Assembly: GCF_004124325.1 (NCBI RefSeq)
Contig: NZ_QBDT01000001.1
Span: forward strand, 2,232,001 to 2,296,000
Direction: 5' to 3'
Length of the DNA: 64,000 bases
Source: Streptomyces sp. L2
Lineage (GTDB): Bacteria; Actinomycetota; Actinomycetes; Streptomycetales; Streptomycetaceae
In this document: positions 1-10,747 of the stretch, piece by piece
Position numbering within the stretch: the stretch's first letter is position 1
How the letters are laid out: each line of letters begins with the position of its first letter
Program-made: the position numbers and the translations under genes
The notes under the pieces: generated by a model
Told to the model about the DNA's origin: nothing
Databases searched by the model: none
Seen by the model: the letters and a program-made list of their open reading frames with translations, nothing else

Positions 1-846
<846 letters not shown>

Positions 847-927
847 GACGCACTCCGGACACTCGGAGGATGAGGTACGTCCAATGTATGCCGGGTCCTG
901 GCGGACTGCCTGGCGCCGGTACGCCCC

Positions 928-1372
928 CGGGCGGGGGGTGCTGGTTCGCCGGCGACTACGGCCCGCCGTGGCCGCTCGCGCAGTTCCCCGCGCCCCTGAC
1001 GGGGCACGCTGCAGCCGGCCGGCAGCACCCCCGGCCCCGGAGCTCGGGAGGTGCTCGTTCGCCGGCGACTGCGGACTTTCGTGGCCGATCCCGCAGTTCC
1101 CCGCGCCCCTGACGGGGCACGCTGTGCCCGGTCGGCAGCGCCCCGCCCCAGAGCTCGGGAGGTGCTCGTTCGCCGGCGACTGCGGACCTTCGTGGCCGAT
1201 CCCGCAGTTCCCCGCGCCCCTGACGGGGCACGCTGTGCCCGGTCGGCAGCGCCCCGCCCCAGAGCTCGGGAGGTGCTGGTTCGCCGGCGACTGCGGGCCC
1301 GGCCCGCCGTGGCCGATCGCGCAGTTCCCCGCGCCCCTAGCGGGGCGTGCTGTGCCTGGCCGGGGCTGCGCC
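928..1372. repeat. Tandem 111-117 bp repeats with embedded hairpin, between glyA and the phosphatase gene
   Basis: The 847-1540 spacer has no credible gene. Four tandem units begin with GCAGTTCCCCGCGCCCC at 980, 1093, 1204 and 1321 (periods 113, 111, 117). Each contains a hairpin built on GCGCCCCTGACGGGGC, followed by a conserved arm with GCTCGGGAGGTGCTCGTTCG. Units 2 and 3 are nearly identical. The same core motif recurs at 49.7-50.0 and 55.6-55.9 kb, so this is a dispersed chromosomal repeat that has amplified locally. Confidence 0.85.
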
Positions 1373-1540
1373 CGCGCCCCTGTCCGCCCGGGGTCGCGCC
1401 ACCGCTCTCGGCGTGCGCGAGGCTCGCCGCCCACCGCCGTGGGCAGGCGTTCCGCGGGGCGGGACGGGTGGGCACGGCCTGCGGTGCCGGGTGCCGGTTC
1501 GACGCCGGGTAAGGGGAGCCGGGCAGTCGCCCAAGCGCCG

Positions 1541-2218
1541 CTAGGCCCTTGCTGAGACGCCGGTCAGGGCTGTTACCACCGGGTCCAGGGACTGGTGTAT
1601 TTCCTCCCCTATGGAGCGGAAGAAGGGCAGGGGCGCGCCGTAGGGGTCGTAGACCTCGTCCGCCTCGGCCGTAGGCGCCAGCAGCCACCCGCGTAGAGCG
1701 GCCGCCGCACGGACGAGCGCGCGGGCGCGCATGACCACGCCCTCGTCCAGCGGCGGCAGCGTCGCGGGGTCGATGGCCCGCACCAGCCGGGTGAACTCCT
1801 TCAGCGTGAAGGTGCGCAGCCCCGCCGAGTGCCCCATGGAGATGACCTGCGCCCGATGGTCACGCGTCGCCGTCAGCACCAGGTCCGCCATGATGACGTG
1901 CTCGTCCAGCAGCTCCCGCCCCGTGAACCCGGAGGCGTCCGCGCCGAATTCCGTCAGCACCGTCTCCGCGTGGGACTCCATCGGCGCGCCCTCGTGCCCC
2001 CAGGTGCCCGCGCTCTCCACGACCAGCCCACCGCCGAGCACCCCGAGGCGCTGGGCGACGAAATGCCGGGTCAGCCGCTCGGTGATCGGCGAGCGGCACA
2101 CGTTTCCGGTGCTGACATGGAGGATGCGGAAGCTGTCGCGCGGAAACCCGAACGTGGTCGTCTGTTCGGCCGCGCGTTCCCCGTCGCCTATGCCACGCCC
2201 CGCGTCAGGGGCCGTCAA
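1541..2218 (-). CDS. Low-molecular-weight protein-tyrosine phosphatase
   Basis: Cytoplasmic LMW-PTP, hydrolysing phosphotyrosine on protein or peptide substrates. About 225 residues if translation begins at the TTG that overlaps the stop of the upstream synthase gene (TTGA). The P-loop appears as STGNVCRSP (C-X5-R form) near residue 38, and the general-acid DPYG loop lies near the C-terminus as YDPYG. The N-terminal extension before the catalytic domain is about 30 residues and the protein is longer than the usual 150-190, so a start closer to the P-loop is possible. The overlap with the threonylcarbamoyl-AMP synthase gene implies translational coupling, an arrangement common in Streptomyces. 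Confidence 0.88.
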   Translation of the reverse strand: MTAPDAGRGIGDGERAAEQTTTFGFPRDSFRILHVSTGNVCRSPITERLTRHFVAQRLGVLGGGLVVESAGTWGHEGAPMESHAETVLTEFGADASGFTGRELLDEHVIMADLVLTATRDHRAQVISMGHSAGLRTFTLKEFTRLVRAIDPATLPPLDEGVVMRARALVRAAAALRGWLLAPTAEADEVYDPYGAPLPFFRSIGEEIHQSLDPVVTALTGVSARA

Positions 2219-2862
2219 TTCGCCACCTCGAGGTCGGGTACGACCTTGCGCAGCTCGTCCGGCGACAGCGCGCCCTCGCGCAGCAGCACCGGCACCTCGC
2301 CGGTGACGTCGACGATGGACGACGGCACGTTCCCGGGGGTCGGGCCGCCGTCGAGGTAGACGGAGACCGAGTCGCCGAGCATGTCCTGCGCGGCGTCGCA
2401 GTTCTCCGGCGCCGGGTGCCCGGTCAGGTTCGCGGAGGAGACGGCCATCGGGCCGAACTCGGTGAGCAGTTCGATGGCGACCGGGTGCAGCGGCATCCGG
2501 ATGGCGACCGTGCCCCGGCTGTCCCCGAGGTCCCATTGCAGGGACGGCTGGTGCCGGGCGACGAGCGTGAGGGCGCCCGGCCAGAACGCGTCGACGAGCT
2601 CCCAGGCCATCTCGGAGAAGTCCGTGACGAGCCCGTGGAGGGTGTTCGGGGAGCCGATGAGGACAGGGGTGGGCATGTTGCGGCCCCGCCCCTTGGCGGC
2701 CAGCAGGTCGCTCACGCCCTCGGAGGAGAACGCGTCGGCGCCGATGCCGTACACGGTGTCGGTCGGGAGGACCACCAGCTCGCCCCGGCGGACGGCGGAC
2801 GCGGCCTCGCGCAGACCGGTCACACGGTCGGTCGCGTCGTTGGTGTCGTATCGCCGTGCCAT
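2215..2862 (-). CDS. L-threonylcarbamoyladenylate synthase (Sua5/YciO/YrdC/YwlC family)
   Basis: Makes threonylcarbamoyl-AMP from threonine, bicarbonate and ATP, the first step of the t6A37 modification of ANN-decoding tRNAs. 215 residues, a YrdC-type single domain without the C-terminal Sua5 extension. Diagnostic blocks are the LPTDTVYGIG segment near residue 32, the K-X-R motif (AAKGRGRNMP), and SSANLTGHPAP near residue 145. ATG start at 2862. The gene sits downstream of prmC with about 70 bp between and overlaps the phosphatase gene by 4 bases, so prfA-prmC-this gene-phosphatase probably form one transcript devoted largely to translation. Confidence 0.93.
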   Translation of the reverse strand: MARRYDTNDATDRVTGLREAASAVRRGELVVLPTDTVYGIGADAFSSEGVSDLLAAKGRGRNMPTPVLIGSPNTLHGLVTDFSEMAWELVDAFWPGALTLVARHQPSLQWDLGDSRGTVAIRMPLHPVAIELLTEFGPMAVSSANLTGHPAPENCDAAQDMLGDSVSVYLDGGPTPGNVPSSIVDVTGEVPVLLREGALSPDELRKVVPDLEVAN

Positions 2863-2935
2863 GTCTAGCGGGCCTCCTCATACGCGTACTGCGGGACATA
2901 CCGGTGCTGCGGGAACGACGACGTCCCGGCCGTAC

Positions 2936-3817
2936 TCACGGCAGCGCCTTGCGGGCCGTCGCGAAGCGGGGCCGGTTGTTCAGGTCGGGGTGGTCGGCCG
3001 CGTCCGCCCAGCCGCGTTCCTCGGTGAAGATCCACGGCACCTGTCCGCCCTGGGTGTCGGCGTGCTCGATGACGACGACCCCGCCCGGGCGCAGCAGCCG
3101 GTGCGCGGTGCGTTCGATGCCGCGGATCAGGTCGAGGCCGTCCTCACCGGAGAACAGCGCGAGCTCCGGGTCGTAGTCGCGGGCCTCGGGGGCGACGTAC
3201 TCCCATTCGGTGAGCGGGATGTACGGCGGGTTGGACACGACGAGGTCGACCTGGCCGTCCAGGTCGGGGAAGGCGGTGAGCGCGTCGCCCTGGCGCAGGT
3301 CGACCCTGGACCCGGCGACGTTCTTGCGGGTCCACACCAGGGCGTCCTCGGACAGCTCGACGGCGTGCACGCGCGAGCGCGGGACCTCCTGGGCGAGGGC
3401 GAGCGCGATGGCGCCCGAGCCGGTGCACAGGTCGACGATGCAGGGCTCGACGACGTCCATGGCGCGTACGGCGTCTATGGCCCAGCCGACCACGGACTCG
3501 GTCTCCGGCCGCGGCACGAAGACACCCGGGCCGACCTGGAGCTCCAGATAGCGGAAGTAGGCCCGTCCGGTGATGTGCTGGAGCGGCTCGCGCTGCTCGC
3601 GGCGGGCGATGACCTCCCAGTACCGGGCGTCGAAGTCGGCGTCCTTGACCGAGTGCAGCGCGCCCCGCTTCACGCCGTGCACGAACGCGGCCAGCTCCTC
3701 CGCGTCGGTGCGCGGCGAGGGCACGCCCGCGTCGGCGAGTCGCTGGGTGGCCTGGGCCACCTCCGCGAGCAGCACGCTCCGGGGGCCTGGGGGTCGCTCC
3801 CCAAAATGTTGCTGCAC
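2936..3817 (-). CDS. prmC: Peptide chain release factor N5-glutamine methyltransferase
   Basis: Methylates the GGQ glutamine of release factors RF1/RF2 using S-adenosylmethionine. 293 residues: an N-terminal helical release-factor-binding domain (about 1-80) and a Rossmann methyltransferase domain with the SAM motif DLCTGSGAIAL near residue 130 and the catalytic NPPYIP near residue 195. The GTG start at 3817 has an excellent GGAGG 7 bases upstream; an internal GTG (VLLAEVAQ) could also serve but its spacing is poorer. The substrate gene prfA lies directly upstream with 30 bp between, the normal bacterial pairing. Confidence 0.95.
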   Translation of the reverse strand: MQQHFGERPPGPRSVLLAEVAQATQRLADAGVPSPRTDAEELAAFVHGVKRGALHSVKDADFDARYWEVIARREQREPLQHITGRAYFRYLELQVGPGVFVPRPETESVVGWAIDAVRAMDVVEPCIVDLCTGSGAIALALAQEVPRSRVHAVELSEDALVWTRKNVAGSRVDLRQGDALTAFPDLDGQVDLVVSNPPYIPLTEWEYVAPEARDYDPELALFSGEDGLDLIRGIERTAHRLLRPGGVVVIEHADTQGGQVPWIFTEERGWADAADHPDLNNRPRFATARKALP

Positions 3818-3847
3818 GCTGGTCCTCCGTTGGTACTCGTACGTCCG

Positions 3848-4936
<1,089 letters not shown>

Positions 4937-4980
4937 CTTTCGGCTCCTGATACTGCGGGTGTGGTGAAGGGGCGGGCGAC

Positions 4981-5033
4981 CAAAAACGCCGGTCCCGGAC
5001 GCACCCGGCGAGGGGCGCGGCCGGGGACCGGCG
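4981..5033 (-). terminator. Hairpin plus U-run after rpmE
   Basis: On the minus strand CGCCGGTCCC pairs with GGGACCGGCG (arms 5024-5033 and 4987-4996) and is followed by five T residues, an intrinsic-terminator form placed 12 bp after the rpmE stop and before prfA. Confidence 0.7.
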
Positions 5034-5045
5034 AAGAGGGGCTCG

Positions 5046-5270
5046 CTACTTCTTGGAGCCGGCGGCAGCCTTGCCGAAGCGGGCCTCGAAGCGGGCCACG
5101 CGGCCACCGGTGTCGAGGATCTTCTGCTTGCCCGTGTAGAACGGGTGGCACTCGGAGCAGACCTCGGCACGGATGGTGCCGGAACCGATGGTGCTGCGGG
5201 TGGTGAACGACGCGCCACAGGTGCAGCTGACCTGCGTCTCGACGTACTCGGGGTGGATGTCGCGCTTCAA
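5046..5270 (-). CDS. rpmE: 50S ribosomal protein L31, zinc-binding (C+) form
   Basis: Large-subunit ribosomal protein, 74 residues. Four cysteines in the C+ pattern (CTCGASF near residue 16 and CSECHPFY near residue 37) bind zinc, distinguishing it from the zinc-free paralogue. The start is a TTG (read as Met, then KRDIHPEY) preceded by GGAGACACC; the frame is open further upstream but only this start gives the canonical L31 N-terminus. An exact sigma-R-type promoter lies about 105 bp upstream. In S. coelicolor, rpmE is a known sigma-R target, in keeping with control of zinc-binding ribosomal proteins under thiol stress. Confidence 0.95.
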   Translation of the reverse strand: MKRDIHPEYVETQVSCTCGASFTTRSTIGSGTIRAEVCSECHPFYTGKQKILDTGGRVARFEARFGKAAAGSKK

Positions 5271-5375
5271 GGTGTCTCCTAGGTATCGGGAGGGCGCCGG
5301 GTCGCTGCCGCGGGGCTGCGGGAGCGTGAACCGGGGCCGACGTACCAGTCTGCCAGGACTGGTGCCATCCCCCAA

Positions 5376-5401
5376 AACCGGGGGGCGGTGTTCTTTATTC
5401 C
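5376..5401 (-). promoter_or_regulatory. Sigma-R type promoter for rpmE
   Basis: On the minus strand GGAAT (5401-5397), an 18-base spacer and GTT (5378-5376) match the established sigma-R consensus GGAAT-N18-GTT. It points at rpmE, with its start about 105 bp downstream. A 6-bp stem (CCAGTC/GACTGG, near 5346-5363) would lie in the leader. Confidence 0.75.
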
Positions 5402-5430
5402 GGGCGGGCGTCCGTGCGGGTCTCCGCCCC

Positions 5431-6567
5431 TTAGGAGGCGCTCACCACGCCCTTGGCCTCCCCGGTGGCCGTACCCGCCGTGGCCGCCTTGGGGATGGGC
5501 TTGTCGTGCTTCAGGGCCGTCCAGACCAGGCGGGCCTGGGCCGGGGCCATGATCACGCGGTTGGGGTTGGCCGGGTCGTACTGGACCGGCATGGTGATCA
5601 TCTTCATGTGGGAGGAGCTGATGCCCTTGAGGCCGCCCGCGAAGTCCATGAGGGAGTTCACCGAGCCGAGGTCGGAGTCGGTGGTGACGGCCTTGGTGGC
5701 GGTGTCGGCGAGGTCGTACAGCTTCTTGGGGTTGCTGAACACGCCGACGTGCTTGACCTGGTTGATCAGGGCCTTGATGAAGGCCTGCTGGAGCTGGATG
5801 CGGCCCAGGTCGGAGCCGTCGCCGACGCCGTGCCGGGTGCGGACGAGACCGAGGGCCTGCTTGCCGGTCAGCGTGTGCGCGCCGGCTTTCAGGTCCAGGT
5901 GGCTCTGGGGGTCGTCGATGTTCTTGGTCGTGGTGACCTGGACCCCGCCGAGGTCGTCGATCAGCTTCTGGAAGCCGGCGAAGTCGACCTCCAGGTAGTG
6001 GTCCATGCGGATGCCGGTGAGGGACTCGACGGTCTTCACCGCGCAGGCCGCGCCGCCCGTGGAGTACGCGGAGTTGAACATCACCCCGGACGCGGCCGGA
6101 TACGTCGTGCCCTTGGTGTCCGTGCAGGCGGGGCGGTCGATCAGGGTGTCCCGGGGCACGGAGACCACGGCGGCCTTCTTGTGGCCCTTGTACACGTGCA
6201 CGATCATCGCCGTGTCGGAGCGGGCGCTGCCGTCGTCGGTGCCCCCGCCGAGCTTCTTGTTGGCGCCCGAACGGGTGTCCGAGCCGAGGACCAGGATGTT
6301 CTCGGAGCCGTTGTCGACCTTCGCGGGCCGGTGCGTGCCGAGCGCCCCGTTGATGTCGACGCTCTTGAGGTTGCCGTTGAGCTTGAAGTACAGGTACCCG
6401 GCGCCGGTGCCGCCCAGCACGACCACGCCCGCGGCCGCCCAGGCCGTGACGAGCAGGGCCTTGTGGCGTTTGCTGCTCGCCTTGCGGCGGCGGCCCTTGC
6501 CCCGGTGGCGGGGGCCGGTCGAGGCCGGCTCCGTTATGCCGGGTTCCGGCGTGCTCTCGGCGGACAC
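5431..6567 (-). CDS. LytR-CpsA-Psr (LCP) family cell-wall glycopolymer ligase
   Basis: Membrane-anchored enzyme that transfers lipid-linked anionic glycopolymers to peptidoglycan outside the cell. 378 residues from the GTG ([10 protein letters not shown]) with GAGGAG just upstream. Order: a basic cytoplasmic segment (to about 37), one transmembrane helix (about 38-62), and the LCP domain with the conserved blocks [18 protein letters not shown] and SVPRDTL that form the pyrophosphate/lipid pocket with its arginines and aspartates. The C-terminal 130 residues follow the usual fold. It lies between rho and rpmE with its own upstream spacer of about 440 bp, so it is likely monocistronic. Confidence 0.92.
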   Translation of the reverse strand: MSAESTPEPGITEPASTGPRHRGKGRRRKASSKRHKALLVTAWAAAGVVVLGGTGAGYLYFKLNGNLKSVDINGALGTHRPAKVDNGSENILVLGSDTRSGANKKLGGGTDDGSARSDTAMIVHVYKGHKKAAVVSVPRDTLIDRPACTDTKGTTYPAASGVMFNSAYSTGGAACAVKTVESLTGIRMDHYLEVDFAGFQKLIDDLGGVQVTTTKNIDDPQSHLDLKAGAHTLTGKQALGLVRTRHGVGDGSDLGRIQLQQAFIKALINQVKHVGVFSNPKKLYDLADTATKAVTTDSDLGSVNSLMDFAGGLKGISSSHMKMITMPVQYDPANPNRVIMAPAQARLVWTALKHDKPIPKAATAGTATGEAKGVVSAS

Positions 6568-6837
6568 GTGACTCCTCGGGTTGTGATCCGGTCGGTTACC
6601 CCCTGCTTTCAGGGACAGGCATTGGCCGCGAAACGACGCGTACCCCACCATCGTGACCCCGCCAGGTCAGACGGAGAAACTCGGGCAAGGGTTGCACGAC
6701 GCAAAGTGCCCGGCAGTGCGGCCAGAGTCACCAAGCGTAACCATCCGCTACCGCCCCAGCCGCACTCACCTGCACTTTCCCCCGGTGAACCCGCGCGACC
6801 ACCGCCGGCCCCCTGTGGCAAACGTCTCTCCGGCCGC

Positions 6838-6888
6838 AAAAAAAAAGCTCGCCTCCTGCCCCAAAGGACAGAAGGCGAGCTTTTAAAA
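6838..6888. terminator. Bidirectional terminator between rho and the LCP gene
   Basis: AAAAGCTCGCC pairs with GGCGAGCTTTT around a CCAAAGG loop, with A-run and T-run flanks on both sides; this is the strongest classical terminator in the first 16 kb. It lies 120 bp after the rho stop. Confidence 0.85.
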
Positions 6889-6899
6889 CTCCCCGAGGC

Positions 6900-6985
6900 G
6901 CAGCGCCCCCGAAGGGGCGCGGGGCCCTATTGATGTGCGGCTCCGCCGCGTGGGCGCGATCAGCCACACCCGACCGGCAGCCGCC
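6900..6985 (+). repeat. Dispersed repeat, copy 1 (TGCGGCTCCGCCGCGTGGGC type)
   Basis: Core GATGTGCGGCTCCGCCGCG, then TGGGCGCGATCAGCCACA, preceded by GGGGCGCGGGGCC. Near-identical copies occur at 55513-55583 and 59556-59635. The core folds as CGGC-TCC-GCCG. It sits between the rho stop and the terminator. No coding sense is apparent. Confidence 0.8.
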
Positions 6986-7009
6986 CGACGACAGTCACCT
7001 CAACGGCGC

Positions 7010-9052
7010 TCAGTCGCCATTGCCCGGCGCAGGCGTCGTCTTCTGAATCTGCATCAGAAACTCGACATTCGACTTCGTCTGCTTCATCTTGTCCAGCAAC
7101 AACTCGATCGCCTGCTGCTGATCCAGCGCGTGCAGCACCCGCCGCAGCTTCCAGACGACCGCCAACTCCTCGCTGCCCAGCAGAATCTCTTCCTTACGGG
7201 TACCGGACGCGTCCACGTCCACCGCCGGGAAGATCCGCTTGTCGGCCAGCTTGCGGTCGAGCTTGAGCTCCATGTTGCCCGTGCCCTTGAACTCCTCGAA
7301 GATCACCTCGTCCATGCGGGACCCGGTGTCCACGAGAGCCGTGGCCAGGATGGTGAGCGAGCCGCCGTCCTCGATGTTCCGCGCCGCACCGAAGAACCGC
7401 TTCGGCGGGTACAGGGCCGTCGAGTCGACACCACCGGACAGGATGCGGCCGGAGGCCGGCGCCGCCAGGTTGTAGGCGCGGCCCAGACGGGTGATGGAGT
7501 CGAGCAGCACGACCACGTCGTGGCCCAGCTCGACGAGCCGCTTGGCGCGCTCGATGGCCAGCTCGGCGACCGTGGTGTGGTCCTCGGCCGGGCGGTCGAA
7601 GGTCGAGGAGATGACCTCGCCCTTCACCGACCGCTGCATGTCGGTGACCTCTTCCGGACGCTCGTCGACGAGGACGACCATCAGGTGGCACTCGGGGTTG
7701 TTGTGCGTGATCGCGTTGGCGATCGCCTGCATGATCATGGTCTTGCCGGTCTTCGGCGGGGCCACGATCAGACCGCGCTGGCCCTTACCGATGGGCGAGA
7801 CGAGGTCGATGATGCGGGTGGTGAGCACGCCCGGGTCGGTCTCCAGGCGGAGCCGGTCCTGCGGGTAGAGCGGGGTCAGCTTGTTGAACTCCGGCCGTCC
7901 GCGGCCGTGTTCGGGCGCCATGCCGTTGACGGAGTCGAGGCGGACCAGCGCGTTGAACTTCTCGCGCCGCTCGCCTTCCTTGGGCTGACGGACCGCACCG
8001 GTGACGTGGTCGCCCTTGCGCAGGCCGTTCTTGCGGACCTGGGCGAGGGAGACGTACACGTCGTTCGGACCCGGGAGGTAGCCGGACGTCCGGATGAAGG
8101 CGTAGTTGTCGAGGATGTCCAGGATGCCCGCGACGGGGATCAGGACGTCGTCCTCGGCGACCTGCGGCTCGGCGATGTCGTCACGGCCCCGACGGCCACG
8201 GCGGTCCCGGTAGCGGCCGCGACGGCCCCGGCGGCCACCGTCGAAGTCGTCCCCGTCCTCGTCGGCCCGACGGTCCTGGCGGTCCTGCCGGCCGCCGCCC
8301 TGCTGGCCCTGCTGGCGCTGACCGCCGCCGCCCTGCTGGTCGTCGCCCTTGTTGCGGCGGTCGCGGTCACGGTCACGGTCACGGCCGCGCTCACGGCGGT
8401 CACGGCGGCTGCGGCCCTCGCCGTCACCGGCGTCGCCCTTGGCCTCGCCCTGCGGCTGCTGGCCCTGGGACTCGTTCTTCTGCTCGCCGCGCGTCTCGCT
8501 CCTGGACTCGCCCTTCGCCTCGGCGACGACCGTCTCCGTGGCGTTCCCGGCGGGGCTGCCGGCCTCGGCGGTGGCGCGGCGACGGCGGCGCTCGGCCGGC
8601 GCGTCGGCGGCGGGGGCCGCCTGCTCCTGCGCGGCGGCGGCCTTCGGGGAGCCCTGGCCGGGGATCTCGATCTGCTGCTGCGCGGCGGTCTTCTCGGCGG
8701 GGGCCGCGGTGGCCTTCTCCGCCTTCTTGCCGTCGGCGTCCTCACCCGTACGGGCCTTGGAGGTGGCCCGGCGCTTGGGCTTGGTCTCGGTGGCGGCCTC
8801 GGCCTTGGGGGCGCCGCCCCCGGCCTGGGCCTCCTTGATGACCTCGATCAGCTGGCTCTTGCGCATCCGCGCCGTGCCCCTGATGCCGAGGCCCGAGGCG
8901 ACCTGCTGCAGCTCGGCCAGCACCATGCCCTCAAGGCCGGTACCGCGGCGCCGCCGGGAGCCGGCACCGGTGGCAGGCGCGGAGGCGTCCGTGGCGGGCG
9001 CGGCAGCGGTCTCCTCGACACGTGCGCCCATCAGATCGGTGGTGTCGCTCAC
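7010..9052 (-). CDS. rho: Transcription termination factor Rho, extended actinobacterial form
   Basis: Hexameric RNA-dependent ATPase that ends transcription. 680 residues from the GTG ([15 protein letters not shown]) behind GAAGGA. Order: Rho N-terminal SAP-like domain (about 41-77), a long low-complexity insert rich in Arg, Gly, Asp and Gln (about 80-290), the primary RNA-binding domain ([18 protein letters not shown]), then the ATPase core with Walker A PPKTGKT, Walker [12 protein letters not shown] and secondary RNA-binding loops. E. coli Rho has 419 residues, so the insert accounts for the difference; such inserts are typical of high-GC actinobacteria and are known to bind RNA. Longer upstream open frame is excluded because homology begins here. 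Confidence 0.96.
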   Translation of the reverse strand: MSDTTDLMGARVEETAAAPATDASAPATGAGSRRRRGTGLEGMVLAELQQVASGLGIRGTARMRKSQLIEVIKEAQAGGGAPKAEAATETKPKRRATSKARTGEDADGKKAEKATAAPAEKTAAQQQIEIPGQGSPKAAAAQEQAAPAADAPAERRRRRATAEAGSPAGNATETVVAEAKGESRSETRGEQKNESQGQQPQGEAKGDAGDGEGRSRRDRRERGRDRDRDRDRRNKGDDQQGGGGQRQQGQQGGGRQDRQDRRADEDGDDFDGGRRGRRGRYRDRRGRRGRDDIAEPQVAEDDVLIPVAGILDILDNYAFIRTSGYLPGPNDVYVSLAQVRKNGLRKGDHVTGAVRQPKEGERREKFNALVRLDSVNGMAPEHGRGRPEFNKLTPLYPQDRLRLETDPGVLTTRIIDLVSPIGKGQRGLIVAPPKTGKTMIMQAIANAITHNNPECHLMVVLVDERPEEVTDMQRSVKGEVISSTFDRPAEDHTTVAELAIERAKRLVELGHDVVVLLDSITRLGRAYNLAAPASGRILSGGVDSTALYPPKRFFGAARNIEDGGSLTILATALVDTGSRMDEVIFEEFKGTGNMELKLDRKLADKRIFPAVDVDASGTRKEEILLGSEELAVVWKLRRVLHALDQQQAIELLLDKMKQTKSNVEFLMQIQKTTPAPGNGD

Positions 9053-9481
9053 GAAGGGTCCTTCCCTGGAGCGGACGTCGGCCTGTCTGGCTCGGCGACC
9101 GGTTGTGCTGTCCGGCTTCGGTCCTGTCTTCGAGTGGTCCGAGCCGGGGCGGTGGTCCGCCAAAGCGGCGGAAGAGATTTGCTGGTGATGGCGCTTCCGC
9201 GTGGCACCCAGTGTCACGCGGCGTGGTAGCACCGATTCCGGAGCTCCCCCAGAGGGGGTACCCCCACCGGCGGCTCGCTCAGTGCCCGCATGCGACGTAC
9301 TGCCCAGGTACGGCGCACGGAACACGGAGTGGCTTGGGAGGCTCCCGGAAGAATGTCTGTCCCGGACGGGGACACGAAGCACCTCGCCATGGTGAGGTCG
9401 GGTGCAGACTTGAGGTTAACACTACCGGATCCAACAAACATTCCCCCTCTCCAAAACATCCGGCATCCGAGCTACCGCGTT
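9053..9481 (-). promoter_or_regulatory. rho leader / thrB-rho spacer
   Basis: 429 bp without a convincing gene. It includes a hairpin-type stretch at 9246-9263 (CCCCC-AGA-GGGGG then CCCCC) and a relatively AT-richer block near 9410-9470 that could hold the rho promoter (minus strand). Short ORFs here are in low-complexity sequence. No specific promoter elements can be assigned with confidence. Confidence 0.4.
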
Positions 9482-10399
9482 TCAGGTCGCGAGCGGCAGC
9501 ACGCTCGCTCCCTGTACGTCGAGGTCGAGCCGGTTGGCGGCCCATTCGGCGCCCGCCAGGGCCTGGACCTTGTCGGCCGTCCCGGCGTCGGCCAGGGCCA
9601 TGACGGTGGGCCCGGCGCCCGAGATGACGGCCGGGACGCCCTCGGCGCGCAGCCGCTCCACCAGGGCGGTGCTCTCCGGCATGGCCGGGGCGCGGTACTC
9701 CTGGTGCAGGCGGTCCTCGGTGGCGGGCAGCAGCAGCTCGGGGCGCCTGGTCAGGGCCTCGACGAGCAGGGCGGCGCGGCCAGCGTTGGCGGCGGCGTCG
9801 ACGTGCGGCACGGTGCGCGGGAGGAGACCGCGGGCGGTCTCGGTCAGTACCGGCTTTCCGGGTACGAAAACCACCGGAACGATGGAATGGTGCGGCTCCA
9901 TCCTGATCGCCCGGGCGGCCCCCGATTCCATCCAGGACAGGGAGAAACCGCCGAGCAGGCAGGCCGCCACGTTGTCCGGGTGGCCCTCGATCTCGGTGGC
10001 GAGCTCCAGCAGGGCGGCGTCGTCGAGCCGGGCCTCGCCGCCTATGGTCACCGCGCGCGCGGCGACGATGCCGGCGCAGATGGCGGCGGAGGAGGAGCCC
10101 AGGCCACGGCCGTGCGGGATGCGGTTGGCGCAGACGATCTCCAGGCCGCGGGGCTGTCCGCCCAGCAGGTCGAAGGCGGTGCGCAGGGAGCGGACCAGGA
10201 GGTGGCTCTCGTCGCGCGGGAGGGTCTCGCTGCCCTCGCCCGCGATGTCGACGTCCAGTCCGGAATCGGCCACCCGGACGACGACGTCGTCGTAGAGCCC
10301 CAGCGCGAGGCCGAGGGCGTCGAAGCCCGGGCCGAGGTTGGCGCTGGTGGCGGGAACGCGCACCCGTACGGCGGCGGCGCGGAACGCTGGACCGGCCAT
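9482..10399 (-). CDS. thrB: Homoserine kinase
   Basis: Phosphorylates homoserine to O-phosphohomoserine for threonine synthesis. 305 residues of the GHMP kinase family: N-terminal VRVPATSANLGPGFDALG, the ATP-binding GRGLGSSSAAICAG loop near residue 95, and a C-terminal GAGPTVMAL motif. The ATG start (MAGPAFRAAAV) has AAGGAGAG about 12 bases upstream. It is the last gene of hom-thrC-thrB, separated from thrC by 348 bp, an unusually wide gap for this operon, which holds hairpins and a GAACTC microsatellite. Confidence 0.96.
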   Translation of the reverse strand: MAGPAFRAAAVRVRVPATSANLGPGFDALGLALGLYDDVVVRVADSGLDVDIAGEGSETLPRDESHLLVRSLRTAFDLLGGQPRGLEIVCANRIPHGRGLGSSSAAICAGIVAARAVTIGGEARLDDAALLELATEIEGHPDNVAACLLGGFSLSWMESGAARAIRMEPHHSIVPVVFVPGKPVLTETARGLLPRTVPHVDAAANAGRAALLVEALTRRPELLLPATEDRLHQEYRAPAMPESTALVERLRAEGVPAVISGAGPTVMALADAGTADKVQALAGAEWAANRLDLDVQGASVLPLAT

Positions 10400-10417
10400 C
10401 GCTCGTTGACTCTCCTT

Positions 10418-10438
10418 GAACTCGAACTCGAACTCGAA
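10418..10438. repeat. GAACTC hexamer microsatellite in the thrB leader
   Basis: Three perfect tandem GAACTC units plus a partial fourth (GAA), immediately upstream of the thrB ribosome binding site (about 20 bp before the ATG on the minus strand). Copy-number change would alter the leader length but not the coding sequence. Confidence 0.8.
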
Positions 10439-10677
10439 GTGCGTGCCGCCGGATGACGCGAAAGGTCTTCGGCGGACATTCGGTGGGGACATTCGACGGA
10501 TGGGGAAACCGGGGCCGGCCGCGGACGTGGGCCGCGGACACGACGCGGCCCGTGCCACACGCGGAGGCATATGCGGTAGGCGGGTTCACCACAGCCTATC
10601 GAAGGAAGGTTCCGTGGCGACATAGGGCGCACCGGGGGCGCACGATGCGTGTCATAAGCCCCCTGTGCACCCCTGTC

Positions 10678-10706
10678 AGGGATTCTCCCGGTGTCGGGGA
10701 ATCCCT
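10678..10706 (-). terminator. Hairpin after thrC (possible attenuator before thrB)
   Basis: AGGGATT pairs with AATCCCT, with an inner CCC/GGG pairing, 42 bp after the thrC stop. A second related set of CCCTGTCAGGGA and GGGGATTCCCC segments lies at 10707-10745. There is no clear U-run, so either a Streptomyces-type terminator or an mRNA-stabilising structure is possible. Confidence 0.5.
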
Positions 10707-10747
10707 GGAATTCCCCCTGTCAGGGACTCCCGGGGATTCCCCGCGGC

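Noticed and set aside
847..930. Glycine riboswitch before glyA
   Set aside because: The short leader shows no paired aptamer motifs.
928..1372. Possible CRISPR array
   Set aside because: Units are contiguous 111-117 bp repeats without unique spacers and with no cas genes nearby; the same applies to the 75-bp array.
6935..9229. A 764-codon plus-strand open frame
   Set aside because: Antisense shadow of rho; translation is Leu/Gly/Arg low-complexity.
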